From assembly GCF_019059575.1 (NCBI RefSeq), contig NW_024881705.1:744001-808000 (forward strand): a stretch of 64,000 bases of DNA, written 5' to 3'. Origin of the DNA: Amphibalanus amphitrite (lineage: Eukaryota; Arthropoda; Thecostraca; Balanomorpha; Balanidae). Positions 50,001 through 62,000 of the stretch are shown here, in pieces (within the stretch, counting starts at the first letter, position 1; each line of letters begins with the position of its first letter). A program made the position numbers and the translations under genes. Under the pieces are notes generated by a model. That model was given only the letters and a program-made list of their open reading frames with translations. It was not told where the DNA came from and searched no databases.

Positions 50001-53000
50001 CATGTCTATCTATGGAATTTGCAACAAAACCCAGGTGCGTCGTATCCAAAAATTAGTCAACTTTGCCGCACGTGTTGTGACCGGACGCCGGAAAACTGAT
50101 CACATTTCAGATGCAGTACGAGCGCTGGGCTGGTTTACTGCTGAAGAGCTCATAACTTACCACCGAGTTCTAGTCATTCACCGACTGTTAGACTACCATG
50201 TGCCGTCACCCATAGCTCAGACTATCTGCCCTCCCGCTCACCATCAGCACGATCACAATACACGGACTGCGGGTCTCCTCTCTGTGCCGCGCATCCGCAC
50301 CGAGTCAGGGCGCAGTCGTTTGTGCTACAGTGCTGTGAAGGCGTACAACGACGTACCGAGACCACCCGGAATGTCTTTCAAAACCGCTACCAAGCGGCAT
50401 CTGTTTAGCCGCCGCGATTGACGCCTATGTATGTACTCGTATCGTTCGCAGACGTTATTCGGGCATGAGTGGTGTGTCGTGTCTGATTTGCAGTGAGCTG
50501 TGAGTTTGTGAACGAGTGCCCCCCATCAACGATGTTTGTTTACTTCTGTGACGTGCAATGACGAAAAGCCACTGATTGCAGTGGACTCGTTGTGAATAAA
50601 TAAGTTTCAAATTTCAAGATAAAACCCTTACTTTTGATTTAGTAATACTTGTAATGCTAGTAATAATACTAGTAATAAGTAATACTAGTAATACGTGCGA
50701 CATCATCAAGCCCATGCTGACTATCGTATTGGATTATTTTTCGTCCTTACTGCACGCTAACCAAACAGGACCATGTGTAGGTACGAATGAGAGAGAAAAG
50801 ACATGCTATTGAAGCTTACATAAGGCCTTCAGCATGCCTCAGAAAGAAACAAATCGTTGCTATTCATGAGTTCCCGTCACAATCTTAGATTCAAGACATT
50901 CAGATTCAAGACGTTCCACATTTTGAAAGCAATGTGCTGCTTTTAATAATGTGATTGAAAGTCTGACTAACTGATCAAAGCCCATCAAACTTGGAATAAT
51001 TCTCAATTAGGTACTCAGCGTATCACTCCCATCCCTTTCAAGGTATTTCCTATTAGAGAAGCACTATTCTTGGGGACCAAATTCTATAACTTCTCCAATA
51101 CGAACTACGCCACGTGTAAAAGTGCGAACTTCGCCGTTGGCTTTCAGTTAGCTCAAGAGATGAAGGCAATTTCGCTGCAAAGTTCCGACGCCAGAAAGGT
51201 AATTGTATCTCATCCGTGTGTTTCATCAAATAAGGCAGATTGCAATAGGAAACTTAAGTGAGCAATGTACGCGAAACTTTCTTCCGGATGTTGATGATAA
51301 GGTATTAAGCTGTCAGCGATATTACACTTTCTAACGCCCTCAATGCCACCTAACGGATATGAGACATGCATAATTGAAGAGTTTTGTCTCACAAGCAGCA
51401 TGCTTCGTTAACGTTCACTTCATTAACACACATGCTGTTCAGTATTTAGTTTGTTTAGTTTATTCGCATGTGTTTACTGGTTAGTTGGGCTTGTAACATT
51501 TTCAGGTGGCATTAAGAAAGAAAAGAAAGAAAGCCGATAACGCGCTGTCTGAAGGTCCTGCGACTGCTACAGTATGAGGATGCGTGCTGGGGTACTCGGG
51601 AACTGTATCATGAGTGTTGCCTTATTTTTACTGTGTTTTCTCTTCTCTGTAAATTTTATGAAGGTCAGCACATACAATTGTCAGTCATCGAAACGTAATA
51701 TTGGTAGTATTCAGTTGCTTTGTGACAGCTCTGATATCATCTTCTTGCAAGAGCACTGGCTTTTTCCCTCCGATCTTCCGAGCTTAAATAATATCAATTC
51801 TGACTTTATGGCGTATGGCGTATCTTCTATGAAGCCCGAGGAAAATATTGTTATAGGGAGGCCTTATGGAGGGGTAGCTGTAATGTGGAAAAGAAAGTAT
51901 GCACCGTTTATGAGAGTAGTGACCTTTGATGACGACAGAATTATTGGTCTGGAATATTGTTCTAACGAGTTTAAGATCTTGTTCCTTGGAATTTATTTGC
52001 CCTATAACGCCAATCATAATTTTGAGGAGTTTGTGTTCTGTTTAGGGAAGATAAGAGCAATTATTGAAGAGTTTGACTCTCCACTCGTCTATATACTTGG
52101 AGATTACAACGCTGATCTGGTTAAACTTACGGCCTTTGGCAGAGAGCTTCAATGTTTTTGCGATGACTCTAGTTTGATTGTAGCGGATGACTTACTTCTT
52201 GACAGAAATTCCGTTACTCATGTCAATGATGGGCATGCCTCAGAATCATGGCTTGATCATGTTGTATGTACTTCAAGTGCTTACGATCTTGTTCAGCAAA
52301 TTATTATCTCTGGTGACATTCATGGCTCTGATCATTTTCCCATGACCGTAACGCTTGCGACCCCTGATCCTGGACATGTGACAGCTCCTAATGAAGAGGT
52401 TGGGAGCACTAAATGGGTTGTGGATTGGTCGTCTCTTGACGAACATAGTATAGCGATGTACCGCAGTTGTGTCGAGGAATTTCTCCAGGACGTAGACGTA
52501 CCGTACCATGTCCTTGATTGCACAGACGCTGCTTGTAGAAGGCACTCAGATGAGATAGACAAATACTACCAGAGCATAATGGCATGCCTGCGCGAGTCTT
52601 CACGCCGAAGCATTGGCAAGGCGGTAACAGGGAATGGCAAGGCCATCTCAGGGTGGAATGACTTTGTCAAGGAAGCCCACTCAGTTCTCGGGGACATATA
52701 CTGTCTGTGGGCGTTGGTAGGTAAACCAAGAGATGGCTACATCTATGATCAATTGAGACTGGCTAAAGCTCGATTCAAGTATTCATTGCGTTGGTGCCTT
52801 AGGAACGAAAAAGATCTACGGGCTAAGTCGATGGCCGATAAACTAGCCAGGTATCCACGAAATGTATCCTCTTTTTGGAATGAAGTTAGAAAGCTCAACA
52901 GTTCGCCACCGCTAGCATCTACGGTTGGTGGCGTCACTGGTGCTTCTAATATTGGTGAAATGTGGAAGAACCATTTTGCTGAAATACTTAATTCAGTGAC

Positions 53001-56000
53001 GGACCAAAGCTTAAGGCCTTCCGTACTGTCACAGCTTGATGCTGACCTTCCTGATATCCCACTTATTTCGGTTGCTGAAGTTTCCAGATCGATACGTGAT
53101 CTGTCATCAGGTCGTAGCCCAGGGCACGACGACCTACAGACGGAGCATTTAAAGTTCGCACCTCAATCATGTGTTGTTCACCTCTCGCTATGTTTCAGTA
53201 TGATGGTAAAGCACGGGCATCTGCCTCAGGCCCTTACTAAAGTTGTATTGGTCCCAATCGTGAAGGATAAAACTGGTAATATCTCGGAGAAGGACAACTA
53301 CAGACCAATTGCTTTGGCCAGTGTTAGCTCTAAACTTCTAGAGACGTTGATCTTTATGCGCTGCAAGGAGAACCTAAAAACAACTGACCATCAATTTGGT
53401 TTTAAGCCAGCTCATGGTACTGATATGGCAATATATGCAGTCAAAGAAATTTCAGATTATTACCTTAGAAACAATAGTGCCGTGTATGTTTGTTTTCTGG
53501 ATGCATCAAAAGCTTTTGATAGAGTGAATCACTGGAAACTCTATGACAAACTTTTAAAGCGTGGAATTGATAAAAGCCTCGTTAAACTTCTAGTTGAATG
53601 GTACGGTACTCAGCTTTTTCACGTCAAATGGGGTGGTGTCACAACTGGCGGTTTTAATGTAAGTAACGGCGTGAGGCAGGGAGGTATACTTTCCCCCTTC
53701 ATGTTCAATGTGTATATAGACTCTCTTTCTTCAGCACTGGATGAAACTGGCGTTGGCTGCCGTTATTTAGGCAGCATGAATCACATTGCTTATGCTGATG
53801 ATGTCATCCTTCTTTCGCCATCTCACCATGGCTTGCAAGTGCTCTTGAATACTTGCGAACGATTTGCAGAGGAGTATGATATCAAGTACAACACAAAGAA
53901 AACTGTATGCTTGATTATGCGTCCAAAGGCTTTGAAAAATCTTAAAACTCCTGAGCTGTCTCTATGTGGCACAATATTAAGAGTTGTAAGTGAGTACAAA
54001 TATCTTGGTTACTTCATGACTGACAATGTGCGTGATGATCTTGAGATTCAGCAGCAATATCGTATGCTGTGCTGTAGAACCAATTCGCTTATTCGCAAAT
54101 TTGGCATGTGTACGTATGCTGTGAAAAAGTATTTATTCACGACCTACTGTGCTTCTGTGTACTGTGTTCACTTGTGGCGTGCTTATAGTGCTGCGGTTAT
54201 AAGAAAATTCAAAGTGTGTCTTAACAATGCTGTCAGAATATTCTTTGGCTACTCCAGGTTCTGTAGCGCTTCGTCTATGCATGTGTGTGAAGGATTAGAT
54301 AATTTTGACGTGATGTACCGAAAAGCAGCATGGGGTTTCATGCAGCGTTTAGATGCATCCACCAACGCGATCATCAATGTCCTGGTTGACAGTGACATAC
54401 GCCGGCGATCACCGCTAAGAGCGGCATGGAATGATGCTCTGGGAGTGCCATGAATCTTCATGTTATGTAACATTGGACCAAGTGTCTGTAAATACAAAGT
54501 TCTCTCTCTCTCTCTCATTAAGCTAAGGAAGATTGCGCCAGCTGGCTGCTGTTGCAGAAGCGAGCTAAACAAAAAATGCAAAAGTAGTTGGCACTTCTCA
54601 GGAGATAAGCCAGCTGTCCTTTCAACAGATTTGCATCACATAACACAGTTCTAGGACGGCAGTAAGGGCGAACAGCGCGCTGCTCTGTGTGTGATTCTGC
54701 GCCGTTTTGACTCACCGCTCCGTCGGCCAGCGGACAGCTGGGGCGGTGGTTGGCCACCTCAGGGATCGGATGGTGGTACTTGAAATTGTACTCGTACGGC
54801 TCCAGCATACGGATCTTGCCCCACCTGTAATGCAAAAAAGTGGCCAATTTCAGGTTATCATTTCAGCCAATCGTCCCTTTTTTTCCTAAAACATCCATAA
54901 TACTTTTGATGGTTCTCTTACTGAAGTTCGACTGAAAGTGAGCTAAATCATGCATTATCTTGACAAAGTGGACGCGATTGATGCCTTGTCTTCCTCGGCT
55001 ATCGGGTCACACACCTGTTGAAGAATAGGACTATGGCCATCATCCAGACACCGAGCACGATGACGATGATGCCGATCTCTTCTGCGCTGAGCATCTCTTC
55101 TCGATCGCTGTAGGAAGACGGGACGAAGCCGAGCGGCACTGAAATCACACGGGACAGGGAAAATGTGAAATCACTGAGTAGCGGAGAGGGTGTGACGTAT
55201 AGGTGGATAGCCGATCTTCACACAGTCTGCTGGGAAATTCCTAAAAGCTATAAATATAAAATGGATGCGTACCGGACGAAGAGGATGGCTATCTGTCGCA
55301 CCGCAATGCAGAGAAGCAGTAACAAATTTGACATGTTCTGAAACCATAGGTAGGTAATGAAAATCACAATCAGCACACTGCTGTAGCCGGGTGTAGTGTC
55401 GATAGCTCGAGCAGAAATATGCGAGTGGCAAAGACCTCTAAATTCAATGACCTAAATTGTGCTCTGAAACTTGCGCTTCCTGCCGAGCACCTGAGCGCAC
55501 GCCTCGGCGGCAAAGTTTGCACCACGTGCGAACGGATAGGGAGCGGGCTGTTAGCTCCGGACGGTAAACAGACTGCCTGCTCGTAAATGTCGGTCTGAAG
55601 GTCAGCTGAAAAGGCGCGTAAACAAGGCGCTGCCATTACACGATAAATTCATCAGGCAGTTTACAGTGTCCATACACAACGGCAAAAGGAGGTCGAGCGG
55701 TCATGGTATTAGTGCGTGGAGTAGCATTTCTCCTTGAGAACCCATCAGTGAGCTTTTCCTTAAGCGATGCCTTGTAAATGTTAGCTGGGAAAGCGGAATT
55801 TGTCTTAAAAATACTTCTAAAGCCTCATGTCCCAGCTGGGTATTGGCGCAAGTCTTTTGCTCCGCATAAGACTTCCCTCAAGCATCACGATTCATCAAAA
55901 CTTAGTACCTGAGAGATCAGAGCAGCTCGTGAAGCTCTAAGACTCCGAAACTCCAACGTATTTCCCCGGGAGCGGTTTTAAGCTAAACAATGAATTTGTG

Positions 56001-59000
56001 CCGTATCGACGTGAACGTCAAAGACACAAAACTCCCACATGCCACGTCGTAAGAGTACATATGTACCTGCTTCGTAAAATGCACAACTCGAATTACGGAT
56101 ACGGGTCGTTTCAGTCCTCACGGTATCACACAGTAGCGCAATGATTCTTAAAGGGAAAATGGTCGATAAGTGCGAGAAAAAAAACGGCACAGGCACACAA
56201 AATATTTTATCCGTAGGCAAAGGTCGTGAAACGCAAAGAGTAAATAGCACCATTTGTTTTAAGGACTTTAACACTGATGATGATCACAATCTATATGATA
56301 AAGCATGAGGAAAGCGTGCTGGGTGTGCTATTTACACGTAATAATTTACGCAGCCGTAATATCGTGACAACGCGTTCTGAATGGACCGTATACTTCAAGC
56401 AACGTACGCTCATAAATCACAAGACTTTATCAAGTGACGAACATATTTCTTTGCGAGTTCTGTCTCGTTTATTCAGGTACCACGCCGTTAAACTAAGCGA
56501 GGACTGAGCTCATCGTACGTGTGAAGCGCACACGCTGTTTGTGCTCGTAATAGATCGGTTCACACAGCATCATGAGACACCAAGCAATTTATTTTTCATT
56601 CTTCATCCTACGCAATTACGGTGTCTTTGACCTGAATATGGCAAAGAAAGCGATGACGGCGAAGAAAGACAAATGGACGAGGGACATGTGAGCCTACTTG
56701 TGCATATTAATGTAGATATTCAAAACATTAACAGTATCCTGGTGCAATGAGAGTTGATGAGGTCGAATCGCTTCCAAAGTTTTGGGCATACATTTGTGTG
56801 CTTGGTCTTTTCCTAATCGGTACACTAGTCAAATAAAAAACGTTAGCTTTTATTCTATAAATACCTTTAGCTGTTGCGGTAATTAACCGGAAACAGACAT
56901 TACACAGCACTCATGCATCGCAAACAATAACTATGACAATATTTTGATCCTATGTGTGCTAATACTTGGTGAAACATCTTTCAGTCAAGCAAGATCTCGA
57001 CCAGTTCAACGTTCTGCCAAAAACCGGTGCTCCGGGCATTTCCTCTGGCGCTGACACCAACTCTGCGTTAAATCTCCCTGCGGTTAGACGGCCACAGAAG
57101 CAGGACGCCCTAACTGGCCGATGACATGCACAAGCTCCCCGTGGTCCGCGCTAGCGATTTATTGCCGCGTTTCCCGGTCGGTATCGCGGTAATTTGTCCG
57201 CATATTGAGCCAGCCGCAGCCGCTAAAGGCGGTGAAGACGCTAGTTAAAGGCACCGGACAGAGATATGGCAGAGACGTCCCTGCTAGAGCCCGTGTTACA
57301 GCGGCGAAGTCAGGGAAATGGGTGCTGGTGAACTGCTTCAAATGGTTGCGACAGACCGCACGATAGACGACGATAATATGGAAATGACTTATGCATTCCC
57401 CATATTCAAGTGTGATAGGCTACTCACAAAAGTGGAATGTGGAATTTTTATCACTGCCACTTATATAGGTATGCTTGAGGAAGATTTCCGAAAAGGATCA
57501 AAAGAAACAAAGACCGCTTCCATCATGCCCACAGATATTAAACGGAAAGTACTAAGTAAATGTTTAACAATTATTCATGGTAAAAATAAAACAGCTTATT
57601 TGGGATTGACAAATGTACACACTTAAATACCTACGCAACAACTCCGATCTCAATGCTCATACAGGTTTCCAACAACCAGCCTTTGCTAATATCCGCCTTC
57701 CGATACCGTTTACGCGTCATTAGCCGTTTTCAATACCCTCTTTGCGGAACGCTTTATCACTTGGAGGCACATAAGATCGCTTTTACTGTCTTTTGTTTGA
57801 GACAATCGATACATATTGCTTCTGTGACATTGACAAAGAGCTGCCTTGACCTTCTGAGCAAAATGGCCGCATCACAACGATTGCTAGCAGATGGTGCTCG
57901 TTGCAGGTCCAACAATCGATGACGGACTGGCGTGACGCTGATATGACACACAGTCATGAAGACGGGCTTTGATCCGAGCTCGGGGTCAGAACTCCACAGG
58001 GGGACGTGAAAGGAGTGAATACAAAGAGGGCAGAAAATGTGACACGTGGCATGGCCCGGCTGGTCATGAATTCTGAGAAAGCACGAGATGCTTGACGGCA
58101 ATAATTGATAGCCACAAATGCTGGTACAAACTGGCCCACGCCGCGTAATTTTGGCTTTGATATTTGATGCCTTCTGCGCAACGTTTATCATTCTACACAC
58201 GTCATACATTATACTGCAACGCGTAACCAGATCAAGAAAAATGACCAGCTTGGCAGGCGTACCACTATTCCAGCGTGTGTGCCTGGAAAGTAGGTCGCGA
58301 ACGTCGTCCCTCAATCTCTAAGCGGTTGCGACGGACGGGACGCTGTGCACGGCGGCACAGTATCCAGGCCAGTGACAGGGGCTCGGGTCGCTCACAGGTA
58401 AAAAAAAATATTTGCTAACTTCCGTGCTATCCTGGAAAACCTTACCATCCCAAAGCGTGTTGAATCGACATCTGTCTATCCCAAGGCGTGTCAATGTTTA
58501 TTCAACACGCCTTGGTTAGTGAGATATTCCAGGATAACACGGAAGCTCATAAATAATTCCACGGTGTAACTGAACGGCTGTCGTTCACTGCCCGGGGCGC
58601 CGGTCGAGTACGAAAATTAAACCCACATAAAGCTAGAAATAATATGTGTAGCGTTCCACCAAATTGAAAGCAAATGGTAGGCTTTGAACGATATAGAGGG
58701 TCTTCAATCACGCTGGACAAGACATTTGCTGCCCACTGACACTTTAAGGCTTGTGATTGATGGCATCGTTGTTAGGCCATTGCGAAAGATATGCTTGCTT
58801 ATATTTTACATGTCTAGGATTGCCTTATTGCAGTTTGCATTTCAGGTAAGTTGCAAACGCCCTTTTTTATATGTATGTACGTATGGTACCACAGGATAGG
58901 TATGTTTCTATAATGTAAAGCATCTGTTTCCACTATTACCTTTTAATTGCTTGCATTAATCAAGAAATCAAGCCGATTGCTGCCTTCAATTGATTTACCC

Positions 59001-62000
59001 TTTTCCAATCGTAGGCTGATTGTATTTCACCTTTAGCACCGATACCGGGTAAAAACCAAAATTACATCGGCCCCAGCAAGTTAAACTTGTTACTCGCCAC
59101 TGCGCGTACGCGGTCGATAATGGCGTAAAGCAATACCACCAGGAAAGCCGTCCGTTCGGGCTATGATCAATACCAATTAGTCGCGGAATTGCCCGGCTAA
59201 TTCCCCGCATTGGTCCCCAATAAATCGCTTGATCATGTATGCGCGGTGCGGCTCGGAGAAAAAGCGGGCGTGATTCGCCTCGGAAGAACAGACGCTAGCA
59301 GGGCTTCAGCCTTTCTCGGCCAGCCACAGCCACCAGAGATAGGGCGAGTTGCATTCAGCTAGAAACACGATATACTTGTGATAAGTGTGACAATCGTATG
59401 AATGTCTTCATTTAAAAAGGGCTTACTAGATTTAAAAACATACAGTGAACGTCAGGATATAAAATGTCATGGCAAAGTTATGCTTTTGTTTTATGTTAAA
59501 CGAATTGCCATATTTCGTGTGATGAATAGCAATGTTCTAGAGACAATTCAAGAAACTCTAAATGCTATAGAAAGGCATCTATCAGGCAGCATGACTATTT
59601 CTTTACCACATTTAAAATACTTTATAAATTCACATCAAATGAAACCACCACTTGGCAGCTACCCCACAAAATCTTTCAAAACTAAACGCTGTTAGTCTCG
59701 ACGATTATCCTCTTCAGCTATCTTATCACGTTTGCATACATAACCGGAAGCTACTGGCGGAATTCGTGTCGGAAAACATCACCCACACACCCGTCCGACA
59801 GCCCTGCAGTGGAAATATCACAGCCAACCGCGCTCACGTCCGCTGAGCCACTTAAATCACACCGGCAAAAACACACAGCCGAGCGATCCGCCCCAGCAGA
59901 GATGAATGAGTTTAGCGGCGGCAGAGCCGGAAATTCGGAGAGCCGCTAACTATACGCGATGTAGAGAGAGAAGCACCGACGATAAATCATATATGCAGTG
60001 GGGTGGTTCGTGATGGGAGGAGATTGTGTTGTCGTAGTTCTTTATGACTGTCGTGTGATTATGATGAGGAATGTCGTATAAACGTTGCCAGCGCATCGCC
60101 TCCGCATAGCGGGAATTTAAACGTTACTTAACCCTATTCCTGGCGGGGGGGGGGGGGGGGCCTCAGGAGCCCCCCCTGAGGTTTTTTGGTTATTTCTCCC
60201 AAACGCGTTGAGCTAGGAAGCTCAAATTTTCTGACTTTTCCTAAAAGGCTTCTACGCAACATGTCTGAAAATTTTGAGTTGATCTGACCTCAGGTCAGGT
60301 CACCAGAGGCGGTTTGGTGACCCTACCTCAGAAAAGTTTGCAATCACGCCAGAGCTAGAGTTTTTGACCGATCAATTTCTTCTCTTCAGGGTTTAGTTAG
60401 GGTACCAGTATGTGCAATTTGTATATCTCGGAATTTTGATATCGGTGACCTAAGGTCAGGTCAATTTCGCGACCTCCCCATTATAAGTCAATGGGGGAAA
60501 AATCAACTCCCTGTTTTTACCACTAAAACGGGTCGGAATGGCCCCACATACCATACATGACTTCATATACGATCAACCTTCACTACCTTGAGGTCTGTTT
60601 TGCTGTTGGGCAGCTGTGAGGTCATGTGACGTCATCAAAGGTCACCAAAGGTTTTTGGCCAATAACTCCGTACAGGAACAAGATACAGGCGCGTGGATGG
60701 TCTCATTGTGTTCAGCTCGTCAAGACGCATCGAATGATATACATGATGACCTCGAGGTCACGTGACCTGAGGTCAACCTTTGACCTTGACCTTTCGAGGT
60801 CAACATATATATCATTCGATGCGGATTGACGAGAGGATCACGATGATGCCCTTAGTTTGTTCCTATCTTGACTAATTCGAAAGTTATTCGAGAAAAACTC
60901 GCTCCATATCTAGCGCCGCCATTTTGACTTTTTCGACCCCTGTGACGTCATCTTTGACCTGACCTGAAAATGACCTCTGTAAAAATTGTAGATCTTGGCC
61001 GTGCGTATCCGATGCCGTTTACCGCTTGTCGCTATCTTGCTTCGTTCTCGAGATCTCAGGGGGGGGGGCCGAATCGGCCCCCCCCCCCCCGCCAGTTTCT
61101 TGTCCCCGGCGGAGCCCGCCAGGAATAGGGTTAAGTGTTGAATTCCAGTTTTTCGTTAACCCATTAATGCCGCTTGGGTCATATATGACCCAAAAGCAAC
61201 ATCTTAACATTTTTTTCTAAATGGAGGCAAGTGGCACTTTGAGGAACTTGTGCGTGTGTTTTGTTGGATTTGTGGGTTCAGCGACGAGCGTCGGAGCCGC
61301 ATAAAACTCGTGTGAGCTCGTCCACTGAAGTTTCTGGAGCCCAAGACGACGGGACTGCACAGCCGCCGGTCACTGGCAATGGCGCGCCGTCCCAAAAAGT
61401 AATATTATGTTATGTTTGCACTTTACTATCCATTGAATGATCGTCCACCTGGCATCTAAATTTGTCTGAAAAAGACATGATGTTTATTTTTGCCCTTCTT
61501 GTCGCCATCGGATAACTTTTTTTCCTCGACAAATATCCTTGGGTCATAAATGACCCAGCCGGCAATAGTGTTGTCAATTTTCTCGTATGTTGAATACAAG
61601 GGAAGCAATTGATGATTATACGATTATTTATTTCTGGGGGTTGTGATCAGATCACAGTGGCGGATCCAAAGGAGGGGGGTCATATGGGTCACTCATGACC
61701 TCCCCTGGGACCCGGGGGCACCACCGACCTATCAGGGGCACCACAGGCCTATTGTTGCGATGTTGGGATATCATGAGCGGACCGGTTGTCCCGGGCCGTG
61801 ACGCGGGGCGGGCCGGCGACTCGGCCGGCCGAGGGGCACCACGGGCCTGTCAGGGGTACCACAGGCTTGTTAGGGGCACCACAGGCCTGCAGGAGCACCA
61901 TCAGCCTAGCAAGAGCACCACAGGTCTGTCAGGGGCACCACAGACCTGCCAGGGGCACCAGCCAGAGGTCTGCCAGGGGCACCATCGACCTCACAGGGGC

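Larger units (their letters stand above)
55139..60127. other. first visible intron of FNDC5-like gene, left part
   Basis: AT-rich to mixed. It contains one small hairpin MITE (58419-58545), a candidate plus-strand terminal exon (56986-57124) and a 185-codon minus frame (57757-58314) with no recognisable domain. No RNA gene was recognised. Confidence 0.4.

Noticed and set aside
57757-58314. 185-codon minus-strand frame
   Set aside because: Longest unexplained frame in the AT-richer part, but no recognisable motif. A frame of this length is expected about once by chance in a window this size.
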